NCBI GenBank assembly: GCA_000181795.3 | Contig: CM012954.1 | Location: forward strand, 11,841,121 to 11,905,120 | DNA length: 64,000 bases | Direction of reading: 5' to 3' | DNA from: Trichinella spiralis | Taxonomy: Eukaryota > Nematoda > Enoplea > Trichinellida > Trichinellidae | In this document: piece after piece, positions 42,299-54,893 of the stretch | Numbering within the stretch: the stretch's first letter is position 1 | How the letters are laid out: each line of letters starts with the position of its first letter | The notes under the pieces: model-generated | Database searches by the model: none | Told to the model about the DNA's origin: nothing | The model's input: the letters and a program-made list of their open reading frames with translations, nothing else | Program-made: the position numbers and the translations under genes

Positions 42299-43066
42299 AT
42301 GCATTTTCCAGTGTGTGTTCGTGGCGTGATAATTGCCGCATTGATATTTTTTCCATTTTCGTATGTTTTTTTTAAAAAAAGCAGTACTATCAATTAACAG
42401 CACCAAAAAACATATTATACATTTTAGGGTTGAATCATCAAAAAGCAAAGCTCAAAAATTATTATCAAGATATAAACGTCAAAATTTAGAAGTTGCAAGA
42501 TACGTAAGTGCAAAACAATTATTTTATTACTTACTTTGCAGAAAGCAAAATGAATTATATTTCACGTTTGTTCACTGTTTCATTTAAAATTGAAATAGCA
42601 GCTATAATTCATGGTTGAAGCACTCTTGTATAATACTTTATCCTGTAATCCAGTTGGATAGTTGGTGAATTAGAAAAAAAGTAAAATAAATTCGCCTAAG
42701 TACTACTTTACCAAATTGCATCGCTTTTGTTGTATACATCTGTTAAGTTTAAATTTAATTTTCCCTAAGTGAACAGTTATTCATAAAATATTTTTACTGT
42801 TTTTGCATCAGATGAAACATTAACTTTTTCAGAATAGAATTTGCTGTAACCCACTGTACAATGCCATCTATCCATATCGAACCTATTTATTTCCCTACAC
42901 TGGGGGAAGCTACGAATTAGGACCATTTTTGACTCGGCCATTACTTGGCAGCACTGGACAAATATACGAATGCCCTCTTGCTTATTTGCTGCATCGAAAT
43001 ACTGGATTCATGCAATCTATGTTTAATCATGTCGAAATCGCTAGACTTCACGAACCACAGATATAA
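42299..43066 (+). CDS. Small secreted protein with possible dibasic processing site, unidentified
   Basis: Three exons, 42299-42360, 42428-42503 and 42833-43066, total 372 nt (123 aa). Phases agree, with acceptors TTTTAG and TTTTTCAG. Residues 1-21 (MHFPVCVRGVIIAALIFFPF) look like a signal peptide. A lysine/arginine-rich stretch follows (KSKAQKLLSRYKR) with a Lys-Arg site at about 41-42. The distal part has a Cys-Cys pair and a further Cys (RICCNPLYNAIYPYR, QIYECPLAYLL) and many aromatic and Gly/Pro residues (FPYTGGSYELGPF). No family is known to me. A precursor cleaved after Lys-Arg to release an approximately 81-residue peptide is one reading. It is transcribed divergently from the 74-aa secreted gene, and its stop lies 67 bp from the OATP stop on the other strand. 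Confidence 0.6.
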
Positions 43067-43133
43067 TAAAAACAATGTGCTGTTATTTCAACGATACATG
43101 CAAAAATAAACTGCTGAACGATGCAAAGTACAC

Positions 43134-46100
43134 TTAAAGACTCATATTACTTCCCAGTTCAGGCGAACGGCTTGCAGCAGCAGCTATTTCTAAGTACAAT
43201 ATATCGCTGAGTTTTCGCCGATGTGATGTTTCCAACTTCTGAGAAAAATTTAAACTTGCTGAACGTTTCAGATTTGTTGTACGCCTAACATCATCTTCTC
43301 CATTTTCAGACATTAGCCTAAGATCTTTAGCGTAATAACAAACAGCAATATCGAAGAACAGTCCAATCAATCTTAAAATGCCATTGAAACCAAAATATCT
43401 GAAAAATTTCATTCTCATAAATTGATATTGCTGTTTACAAAATTGAAGTCAAACCTATTTCTTAGCTTATCAGAGTCGTATATGCTGCAAGAGCCTTGTT
43501 GACCACACTTTTTATTCCAAAGCAAACATGTGTCATCAATAATATATCCATAAATGATTGGCGAGGGAAATGTACCTAATTATTTCGGAAAAAATAATTT
43601 TATCCAATTTATGAATGTAGTCGAATAACATACAAAACAAACTGATCAGAAAGGCACTTAACCCAAGACCAACAGAACGAAGTTTCACAGGAATTGATCT
43701 GAAATCACAAGAAAAGAAACATTTCATAAATGAACTTTACATTGATCATAAAATGTGTCTAACCGAAGCACCATAAGCACACCAGGAATTACTGAAGTTC
43801 CGGATATGACGCCACCAATGGTAAATAAAATAAAATATACAGCAAGAGGCTGATTGCAATTTTCTGAACACCATGCTCGGCTAGCGCTATTTCCAGTATC
43901 CAAGCATAAGCAATTGGTGAAATTCTGAAACATTTGTCAAAAAGAAGCATATTAAATTTATCTCATTTACTTACCAGTGTAGAGCCAGTGTTAATAATTT
44001 CTCGACATCCTGCATAACAAGGTGACAAAAATGGCTGCCCACTTGCACTGCAAACAGGAAATAAACTTTGTCGATCACAAGCACAGTATTCATTGCAACT
44101 GTTTGAATAATTGAAACTGTTTAATCTGAAATCAAGAAAAAATTACAGATACAAAACAATTTAACATTACTTACTTTCCAAGTTTGCCAATCTCGCTAAG
44201 TACTGAATTACAACCTAAAGCAATTTTTGAGACTGACAGTATGAAAGAAATTATCGAGCAGCATGCAATGTAGATGGCTGCTTTACGTCCTTCCAGCCTC
44301 AACTTTCTCATAATTATGCTTCCCGTAACAGTACCCAAAGCAAAACCAACTATGCCAAGACTACCTGAAATAAAATATTTCATTAAAAAGAGCAAATACC
44401 GGGGTGCATAAATGCATATCATAAAAAAACTACACACACAAAGTTATATGTGTGTAGGTGCGCGCATCGATCATTCACTCACCAATAAGCAAGTTCGCTT
44501 TATATTGAGGAATGTCAAATTGACTTTCAATATATTTAGGTTGAAAAACAAAAAAGCCTTTGAACGCCAATGTATCAAACATTCGACCAATTAATGTTAT
44601 GGTATAAATTGGTGTTCTCAGAATGATCATCAGTGACTGTATAAATGCTGAAAATAAAGAAAATATTTTTTGTGTGATTTTTTAAATTTTGAAAAAATAC
44701 ATTGCTTTAACTGTACCATTTGTAACTGACTTAAATTCAGTAATTACATGTGCACCATTTAAATGGAATAGCATCGATTTAAATTTCAATGTAATTCTAC
44801 ATTTAAATAAGTACCCAAATAGTATTTCCCATTTTTGGAAAAAGGACATCAATTTATCAACGTGCAAAAAAACTTCCAGTTGTTAATTATACTCACAGTA
44901 CTGGTAATAAATATTGAAGCAGTATATTGATTACGTATCGTTACATTCACTTTCAGTATATATAATAAATGTTCATTTTAAAGCCGATTCATGTGCGACA
45001 ATATGTTATCCATTTCAAAAGCAATAAAGTAGAGTTTGTTAGTGGTTTGGAATTCTTTTTGAAAAAACTTGCTTATTTCTAACTGAAATGAACTCTTGAA
45101 AACCTAAAAATGTAATTATTCACCATATTATGTACTAACAATTGAATTATTTCATGAAAAGTTAAATATATAAATTTACAACTATCTTCAGTTAATTATT
45201 CAGTTCTCCTTTTCTTCAAAAAAAACATACATACATACATACCTTTCATTTCAGATTTGGCTAAAGAAGACTTTGTAGATTGAACCATCGGTTCGGTTTG
45301 AGATGGCAATTCAGATTCGGTTTTTTTAGCTATTTCTTGTGGAGGAAAGCAAACAAGCAAAGCAGAAGGCAATAAGAGCAATGAAAAAATCACTAAAAAT
45401 CCAAGCCACCAAGCTCCAATCCAACCAATGTCTGTCGGATCCAAGCCAGGCATGGATGACAAATCGTAATGAAAGCGATTGCAAACAGAGCCGAGCATGA
45501 AACCAAGTACTGGTCCCAGGATACGAATGAAAAACACTCCAGCTAAAAAAAGATTCAATGCATTGTAAAAGGTGTGTTTGTTCATTCAATTTTCAGCATA
45601 CCAAAATACAATGGAGTGTTGCGCTTTTTTACGTAATCGTCTATTAACGGCATTCCCAAAGTCCATGGCATGCTGTGCCCAACACCGATGAAAATGATTC
45701 CAATTAAAATAATCGCAAATGCAGCTTGATTTGTCGTGCCATTTTCACATTTCACAGTTTCAATAAATGTCCTCAGTTTGTTTACAAGTCGATCACAGAA
45801 TGCATACGATGCTTTTGCATGGTCGTATAGTGATTTCATTTGATTTGAAGGAATTTTCGTTTCATTCAATCGATTAACTAAAGCATTTGCAAATGCATCA
45901 TAATCGCCAGCCAGAAAAGGTATGAGTTCAAGTTGAATTAATTTAGGAAGTTCTTTGAAGAAAGTGTCATTCGATGTTCCACAGTTGAGCGTTTCAGAAG
46001 AGAGAATTTCATCTTCCACTGACCAAATCCAGCCAGCAGGATGTAAGCGGCGAGTTTTATCAAGCCATTCAAGTATTGCACATCCTAAAGTTGGATGTTT

Positions 46101-46496
46101 TATTAATTTAATCGGCTCGTCAATTTCAGATATGGTGATTAAATCTGCAGAAGCGGCAAACTTTTCCAAAGTCACATTGTTTGCTTGATGATCGTCTGGA
46201 GGAAAAATAAAACTCGGCAAAGAAATGAGCAAACAAGCAAACGCTATTAACATACAGCCTGCACCAATCCACCGTGCACGATTTCCTCGGCTACCAAAAT
46301 AGGCCAACACTACAACCGTTAGAACGTAACCGATGTCGCTTGACGACATCAAAGTTCCGGATAATCTGCTTGGAATTTGAAACTGCCTCTCTATACTTTG
46401 CACTGCACTAATCAAATATGTAAATGTGATCGTCTCCAAAAAATAACAAACGCAAAAAACAGTCAGAAATTTCCACAAAGCATTCAACTTCACCAT
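43134..46496 (-). CDS. Organic anion transporter (OATP/SLCO family), copy 1
   Basis: Twelve-helix plasma-membrane transporter for amphipathic organic anions. Nine exons (high to low), 45602-46496, 45243-45542, 44483-44647, 44175-44364, 43975-44125, 43764-43924, 43634-43698, 43455-43575 and 43134-43398, total 2,313 nt (770 aa). The start is the ATG of MVKLNALWKF. Family marks: GDIGY-like SSSDIGYVLTVV, FGSRGNRARWIGAG, GHSMPWTLGMPLIDD, the OATP signature WIGAWWLGF (about 339-347), and an extracellular Kazal-like cysteine domain (about 517-590; CNEYCACDRQSLFPVC, CYAGC, CLCLDTG) between helices 9 and 10. SLC-type GLGLSAF and IDDTCLLWNKKCG follow. The tail is charged, with RRTTNLKRSASL as a potential phosphorylation site. 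It is a paralogue of the gene at 50232-53784, to which it lies head to head. Confidence 0.94.
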
Positions 46497-49446
46497 CTTC
46501 GACAGTGCAAATTTCAAAAAGAAGAAAAAAGCTGCTTAACAATATAATTCAAAAATAAATAAAATCTCCACAAAATGCCACTTTTTCTCTTTTGCACGCA
46601 CGAGCAAGCAATTTTGCTCCGCTTCTGTCATTTCTTATTTAAGCATACTTACACAATGTTACAAAACATCCGCAATAACAGCTATCCTATGATAAGACAT
46701 TGAGCTTATCATAAAAGTACAAGCACTTTGACAAACAAACCAACAAATATTCTGCACGACCGAAAGGTTGGCAAACAATACCAGCTAACTGACCCAAAGA
46801 AAACATTGTACTCACTTGTACAATCATATATTTTGTTGATAAGCTTCAAAAAAATATCACACAAAAATTACGCAAACTAACTTTTTCCCAAGCTTTGTTG
46901 TACTTGTTGAATAATAGCATTACACGATTGAACACAACACAAATTTGCATAATCCAATTTTCATATTAACTAATGCAAATAATGTTTTTATCAAACAATC
47001 GCCTTAGAATAAACTACGTTTGAAATGATAATTACTTCTATTGTTTCAAATTCAATTTGTTATACTATATAACCAGTAGAATGTGAATAATATAACCATC
47101 ACATGAGCATTGCTAGTTTCATAAAAGCATTATTGCTGGTTCAAATATATATTGTTTGCAAAATTTTATTAATAAAATTATTGTTGTATTAAATGGCAAA
47201 AGTTTACATGAAATGCAAACATCAAACTTCATTTCATCTCTTAAACACACCTTCAAAGCAGCAGTTTACTTAGGCATAAATTGAAATGAACTGAACTGAA
47301 CTGAAGGGAACTATACAAAACTAAACGAAATAACATATTATCCATAGATAAATAATTGCATTAAAAACAAATAAATTTATAATAAACAAAACCATTACTT
47401 TAAACGTGCAATTTTAAATACCGTGAATGCGCAATTCCATTCAGAGATATTTTAGAATAAATTTTTTTTCAATTCTGCATACATGATTATCAACCTACAA
47501 ACTCTGTGACAAGTTTTCATGTAAAAATATTTTGAATATTGAATTAAATAAATGCTGAAAAAAATTCTGAACAAAATTTGTAAAATTATTTTTGGTAAAA
47601 AATGCTTCGAAAATAAACAAATCAAAATTCCTATTTCTCTTAAATATATCATTATTTTTGTCAAAAACTCACCATCTGACTATTAAATTGTGAAATAATA
47701 AGTATAAAATAAAAACTCATACTCGCAATAACACTTTTTATTATTTTGAGAATAGCTTGGGCTGTATTGAAAAGTTTATAATTTTTTGAAAAGTTAAAAT
47801 ACTTTTACAAAGTTTTCCAATCAAAAATTATGCTCTTATAAGCATTTCATTTTCTCTATTTGAATATTAATGAATTCGTCAAAATCGATAGTATTCAGCT
47901 TAATACATACGGACAAATGCGTTTTCATTTTCATTTTTCAACAATTTAAGAATTATATATCAAATACTTGTAATCACATTTAAAAAAGCAATAATTAAAC
48001 ATTTTCAAATTATTATAATAAAAGTTCTACATTTGAACTGATAAATGACTTTGTTTGCTTTCTTTTCATGTACAGTTCAATTCATTCGCATTTCACCAAT
48101 ATCTATGCATGCATCAACGTTAAATATACTTTATGTCACTTTTTTAAGAACAATGTACACTTTCTTATTTGATAAGATAAGTTGAAAAATTACAAATGAT
48201 AAGCAACAATTCATAGCAGCTCTGAAAGAAAAATTGATAATAATAAAAAGTTCATTTTGTCTATGAAATTCAACAATCATTGATGATTTGCGCAATACAC
48301 AGTAATAATATAGTTCACGAAAAGATTAAATAATTCGAAAAATACATAGTTTAAATTAAATGTTGGATTTATTTTTAAACTCATGTAGTCAATGCAAATT
48401 TGTATTAAATTAAAATTAAACAGTAAAAAAATAAAAGAAAATCTTTGTATTATTGTAATAATTAAGAACTGAAATCAATCAATATAACAACAATTAACAT
48501 TCTTAATGCGCATTTCATTTAATTATAAATAAATTATTATCATAAAATTAATCGATTCAAATTTATGCTCTGCATTGCAAAAATTCAAAATGCACACTTA
48601 AAATATTCTACCTATTAATAATCGATATTCATTTTTAAAAAGTCCATTTTGAATTTTCGATTTGATTTCGATATTTTTATTTGAAATAAAACAATATGCA
48701 TAAAAATTTGAATCAATCAAATTTAATAAGATGACATTTTTTCTAATTTCAAATTTACTTTTCCGAAACGATGATTCAGCCATCTGTTATGAAAAAAGTT
48801 CAAAACTTGATTTCACAATGCACTTCTACTAGTAATAGATTTTTCTTAAACAATCAAACACAAACGTGACATCTGTTTATCAGTGTGGCGTTAGCAGCAA
48901 TTTACCTTACGCACTCTTACGCAAAATGTATTCCGTCTGAGTGGCCAAAATTTATTGCACTCAATCGGTGAAATGTGGAACATCGAACAGCATCAAATTA
49001 TTAAATTTAAATTATGTTTTATTTAAAAAAAATCTGATTTTAACATTTTACTAAAATCAAAATTAACTCTCAACTTTTTTTCAAAAATACATCCCAAAAT
49101 ATAATAATTTGCATGAACGCAGTCATAAGAGTTATTATTTCATCAAATGATCATTGTCAGTACATACTGTAATGAGAAAAAACGTATAAAGTCATAGCAA
49201 AAATATAAATAATCGCTGAAGTCGCAACAAGTTTGAATAATACATTTCATTTAAAATGTAAATTCAATTTAAATTCTATATTCATTATCAATTTGAAATG
49301 CTAAATCACTCATCTTAAATTCCAAGTTTACGCTTTTTAAAATGCTATAAATAGTACTTTTAATGGGCACGAAAAATATGCCAGCAATTTTTACTTTATT
49401 TTTCTGATTTCTGCTGTTTTTTGTTGATTACCTCCAGCCATCCACC

Positions 49447-49493
<47 letters not shown>

Positions 49494-50231
49494 ACCTATT
49501 TATTTCTCAACAACTTAAAATAATCAACATAAGCTTTCCAGTTTAATGAAGCGCAATCTTTCATTGTTTTCTATATTGTTACACATGCAAGAAAAGTATT
49601 GAAAAAAACGGATTATTGATCAATCGCTTAGAACTCTTCTGGTTTGAGTAAAAATAGCTAAGGCAATATATAAATTTAGGAAAACCAGAAAATTGAGTAA
49701 TCTTCAACTAAATTAATAAAAAATACATTTATTACTAACATTTACAGAAACAAAATAAAATTATTGACCATGGAATTTTTTTAACTTCTTAGACATTTTA
49801 AATTTATATAAAATTAAATGTTCAAACAGAAATATGCGTTAATATTTCTAATGAAATGATTATTATTTCATTATTGAAAATAAATGCCATTAGGATATTT
49901 AAATGAATAGATAAATATGCAGACACACACACACACGTATGTATATAGCAAAAATAATATTGTAATATGCTTAACAGAAGCATATACAGAATGCATAGTT
50001 TGATTTGAAAATGAAAATTACATTGCAGAAGCAACAATCATCCGGTTAAGCCGTGGCCAGTAATATCAAGAAGATGTTTGCGCACTGCCCCGTCACTACC
50101 CTGTTTACGTGTTTGCCAACAATCCTTGCTAATGAAAAATTCCTGACCAACTTGACATTGCACAAATTTTCAGCATCTGCAGTCGTGACAACGAAAACCT
50201 TTACAAACTACCAACAGAAAAGATCTTTACA
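46497..50231. other. Intergenic region between divergent OATP genes
   Basis: About 3.7 kb between the two OATP start codons, probably including both promoters. It is strongly AT-rich, and minus-strand frames such as 47452-47664 and 49822-50037 are low-complexity products without splice support. A TA/TG microsatellite lies near its right end. A plus-strand frame at 50053-50235 overlaps the 5' UTR of the second OATP. Nothing else was recognised. Confidence 0.5.
49451..49494. repeat. Compound (TA)n(TG)n microsatellite
   Basis: A TA dinucleotide tract of about 28 bp passes directly into a TG tract of about 14 bp, roughly 740 bp upstream of the second OATP start. Confidence 0.95.
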
Positions 50232-53200
50232 ATGAGGTAAGAAAAATAAAAACTTCAACCAAAAAAAATAGATGACGTTAACCAAAACTTCACTGATTAT
50301 TTTAAAATTATACAATTTTTCAAACAATATTGTTTTTATCTATTATCTTAGCTTTCAAGACTGCATTTATCGTCACGCAAACATTTCATCTTTTCTCTGC
50401 TTGTTTTGCATTTGTTTCGCTTTGGAAACTGCTTCGTTCACATTATTTGTCAGCGCATTACAAAGTATTGAACGACACTTCCAAATTCCAAGCAAATTAT
50501 CAGGCACTATTGTATCAGCTGGCGATATAGGCTACATACTAACTGTTGTACTATTAGCTTATGTAGGAAGCAAAGGAAATCGTGCAAGGTGGATTGGTTC
50601 TGGTTGCATTCTTATCTCTTTAGCATGCATTATTATTGCATTGCCATATTTCATGTTTCCATACAAACCATCATTATACAATGAAACTATTATTAAAGAA
50701 GAATTGAAAAAAAATTATTTCATCAAAGAAGAAGATATCGACACGCCTAGTAAGCTTTTGAAGCACAAACACTTGGGACCTCGTTTGCCAAACTGGGTTA
50801 AAAATTTCACCATGATGATGCAATACACAGATGCTTTTCAGTGGTCACAATTGGACAGTTTATTCGACTTTTTCCCGGAAAAAGAGCAACAAGAACAAAA
50901 TAAAAAACACCATTCCTTAAAACGTTCGTTAATAGAAGCTATAAATGGGGATGAAATGAATTTTGAAATGTCAGAACATCTTATTGATGATTATGGTACA
51001 CATCATCATGCAATAGATGAAACTTATTTCATAAGTGACATTGAAGACGTAATAATTGATCCAATGGACAGCGTCACTGAGACAATTTACAGAAACAAAC
51101 GACGAACAATAAAAGTATCAAATAAGTTGCAATCACTTTTTTCGGATGTATTATTACGCAAAGGAAATTTCTCTGATCTAGCCTCCATCATTTCCAAAGA
51201 AATGAACGCGGCTATAGATGAACGATTGTCATCCAATAAGATGAAAAGGTTAATGTCTTCTGCACAACTACCATTCGCTTTTTGCAATGAAATAGTAACA
51301 TCTGTTAAAGCCATCCTGGAAAAAAACAAATGCAAAACACTGAATACAGATATTTTTGCCGTTGGCATTATTGGCTTCGGAATAGTATTAATAGGGATTG
51401 GTCATAGCATGCCGTGGACACTTGGCATCCCGCTGATTGATGACAATGCAAATAAAAATAACACGCCATTATATTTTGGTAAATTATGCATTTTGTTCTT
51501 TTTCACTTATGGTACAATCATTTTGCTTCATATTTTATTGATATACCAAATATAGTGATAATCATTCAAAAAATTTTAATTTTCTACATACAATTTTAAA
51601 TTTCAATTTTCTTTTCCCTACTTCAAAATTCAATTTATTAAACACAGCCATACAATAATAACTGATGATACTTATAACTGAATAATTAATGGATAACAAT
51701 TACTAATAAATAATAACAACTGATTTTCAAAACCTTTCCACTTTACTGACAATTTTACAATTTACGAATACAAACATTCTCTGTCATGTATTTAATAAGA
51801 AAATTAAATTTTAAATTCAAAAATTTTCAAATCTGATATACAACTGTGTTAATAATAATAATTTATTTGCAGCAGTTGTATTTTTCACTCGAGTAATGGG
51901 ACCTGCTCTTGGCTTCATACTTGGAGCTGGATGCAATAAAATTTACTTAACTCTGAAAGGTAATATCGTTTTCATTTTTTTCACCTTTATCAATTTGTTC
52001 TTTCGTTAATTTTTAAAAAAATATTTCAGAAGCACCAGGCATAACAGTTATGGACAAAAATTGGATTGGAGCATGGTGGTTGGGCTTCTTACTCATCGCT
52101 TTCCTTCTCTTTCCACCCAGTATAGGATTGTTGCTTTTTCCGAGAACTGAAATGAAGAAGACGAACATTGCTGAATTACATAACAATGAATTAGAAGTGA
52201 AATCAACATCCGCTGCCCAGCCATTAATTATGATCGATCACGCGGATGCACATCCAACAATGTCATCTAAACGTAAATCATCCGCATTATCTAAGATCGA
52301 ACCATCCAATGCTTGGGCAGAGACCAAAAGTTAGTGGGCAATTTTCTTTCCAATACTGTAAACATAAATATGTATATTTAGAATTTTTTTTTACAATACT
52401 GATCATTCTGCGATGTCCTGTTTTCACTGGTTCTAACTTTGGCCGGCTTATTGAAGCATTCGCTATGAAAGGCATGGTAGTTTTTCAACCAAAGTATCTT
52501 GAAAACCATTTCGGTCTGCCACAGTTCGTAGGCAATTTATATTTAGGTAATATTGAACAGTAGAAACCTAGCCAATGAAATTCCAAATCAACTCAACAAA
52601 AACGAATAACTCATTAATAAATGTTTCGTGCTATTCTTTTTTTCAGGAATTACTGGCGTTTTGTTGTATGCAATTGGGGTCGTTTTAGGGAGTATTATTT
52701 TAAAAAGGTTCAAGCTAAATGGCCGAAAAGCAGCTGCTTATATTGCAATCTGTTCACTGGTCAGCGGAATATTAACACTAACCCATACTTTAATTTCATG
52801 CCATTCTGTTATAAATTCTCTGGGTAAACAGGGTCTGTAAGTACAGTGTTTATTTTCATTCGTTTTTTAATATTCAAAAATCTCTCAAATTTCTATTACA
52901 AGCAGTAAATTATAAAAGCATTTTTCTGAATTGGACCTGAACTACTTTTCATCGTCTCACATGCAATACATATTAAGGATGAATGGATTCAACTACACTA
53001 CGCAGTGTAACATTGACTGTCAGTGTGACAATTCAGAAATGTTCCCTGTTTGTGATCGCAGTGGTTCATTCATTTATTATTCCCCTTGTCATGCAGGATG
53101 CCGAAATATTACACTTAAATCACGACAAAACTTTCAATTCGTAACCATATTCAATTATCATATTTGATGCATTGATCGACAAACCATTAATTTACAGGAA

Positions 53201-53784
53201 TTTCACAACTGCGACTGTATTTCCAATGGAACAAGTGCTAGTCGAGATTGGTGCAAAGATGACTGCTATTGGCCAATGATTGCATTTTTTGTTGTATCGT
53301 CAATTGCGTCCGTTGTTTCAGGAAGTGTCGTTGTACCATCTGTACTTCTAGTTTTGCGATCCGTCCCTTCACAACACAGATCTGTTGCCTTAGGCTTCAG
53401 CGCCTGCATAATCAGTCTCATCAGTAATAGTAACGTTCTAACTAGATAATTTAAAATGTTTTCACTTATAAATAATACAGGTACAATGCCAGCACCGACA
53501 GTTTATGGACATATATTTGACGCCAGTTGTTTAATATGGAACAAAAGTTGTGAGGATAAAGGCAACTGTACAGCATATAATCCTGATCGGTTGCGTTTCT
53601 GGTATTAATAGCACAATCTTTTGAATTTTTCATTATTTTCCAGTTTTATATTTTCACTGAATCTTTCAGGTTTTTTGGTTTAAGTGGTGCACTGAAAACT
53701 GCCACTCTGTTTTCTGATTTATGGGTATGGTATTGGGCCAAGGACCTACAGTTGACTAAAGATACAAATCCTGAACAAGTTTGA
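50232..53784 (+). CDS. Organic anion transporter (OATP/SLCO family), copy 2
   Basis: Same family and fold as copy 1. Ten exons, 50232-50236, 50352-51478, 51873-51959, 52030-52329, 52382-52546, 52647-52836, 52978-53140, 53198-53423, 53481-53601 and 53670-53784, total 2,499 nt (832 aa). The first coding exon is only ATGAG before a GTAAGA donor; it supplies the two nucleotides needed by exon 2. Marks: SAGDIGYILTVV, YVGSKGNRARWIGSG, GHSMPWTLGIPLIDD, signature WIGAWWLGF (about 418-426) and the Kazal-like domain (CNIDCQCDN, CHAGC, CDCISNGTS) near 625-700. The loop between helices 3 and 4 is far longer than in copy 1 and includes charged and His-rich stretches (NKKHHSLKRS, YGTHHHAID). The exon sizes 165, 190 and 121 nt are identical to copy 1. 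Its 226-nt exon 8 corresponds to exons 6 plus 7 (161 + 65) of copy 1. Confidence 0.93.
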
Positions 53785-54893
53785 CTGTGTTTGCAATACA
53801 AAGCGAAATTTATAATCTAGCAAAGGACTTACTATCATGAAATTCAATCTAGTCCATTTACAAGACTTTATTTTGTTCAATTTGTATTATTTTCTCACAC
53901 ACCAGTGCAAAAACGGTGTCTTCATAATTCCCAGTGTTTTAATGAACAGAAATAATTAAGACAAAACATTTTTTCCTAATTTTTGAAAATGTTCTTGTAA
54001 TAGCTTGAATTGTTCATTTTTTTCATTTCATCCAACTATTCATTTCAAACTTAACTGAAACAACAATAAAATAAACAACACTTTTTTACTATGCTTAATC
54101 AGAAAATTTTTTCCTTTGCTTAAATTACAATTTTCCCTGGTCAAATCTTTAGACACACAACAGTGCAGTGCGACAAATCATTCATACTCAGAAAAGCAAA
54201 TACAAGAAGACATTATAAGAATTTGACTAATTGAGAAAAATAAATAAAGCTTAGCACTTAAAAACTATAAGCTGATTGTAAATATTTTACATATAGTTAA
54301 TAAAAATTGATATCTTAATTTAAGCTATAATTATAGCAAAAGTATTTAAAAACTGAAAAATTTAAAAGTCGCTTCATTAAACCGGCTACGTGTATTGGAA
54401 AAAAACTGTTATGTCAAGAAATTAAATAAATAAATGTACATGTACATGTTGTGTAAATATGTATGTGTGTGATGTAATTTCCATAGCTCACTCACTAAAA
54501 GATTACCTTACTGGGAAATACTGTTTTTGCAACAGCAATGATATAGCAGCTGAAAATGGGTACCAGAAGAAAACATGCGCCCTAAAATTGTAAGAACTAA
54601 ATAAAATATTTGCAAAATGTGCCGCTGTTTTATTGTCTGCGTCCTCGCATGTCAAAGAATTTTGTTCTAATGAGTTTAAATGCGATGCAACAAATTTGGG
54701 ATAACTAGTTTCAATGTAACCCTGCTGCAAAATCGAGCACACCGGTTAGCATAGGTGGCCCATTTCAACCACATTACATCTTCCGCTTAAGTCAGTCTAC
54801 TTTCCTTAACTCCTTCCTAGCCGACAGATGAACAAGAAAATTTGAATGGCACGTGCTTTGTGAACAGTTCTGAATTGTGCACCAAATTGACAT
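53785..54893. other. Intergenic region after OATP copy 2
   Basis: About 1.1 kb. It contains the OATP 3' UTR and the promoter side of the secreted cysteine-rich gene. A minus-strand candidate exon (54512-54724) is listed separately. Confidence 0.45.
54512..54724 (-). CDS. Candidate orphan exon (minus strand)
   Basis: A 71-codon frame without stops lies exactly between an acceptor-like TTTTGCAG and a donor GTAAGG, in phase 0 at both ends. The peptide contains GYIETSYPKFVASHLN, CEDADNKTAAHFANI and FWYPFSAAISLLLQ. No neighbouring exon was found on either side, and an upstream exon would have to cross the start of the plus-strand gene at 54894. It matches no family I know, so it may be coincidental. 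Confidence 0.3.

Noticed and set aside
47452-47664. Hydrophobic minus-strand open frame between the OATP genes
   Set aside because: Rich in I, F, L and K as expected from random AT-rich DNA; no splice sites, no recognisable domain.
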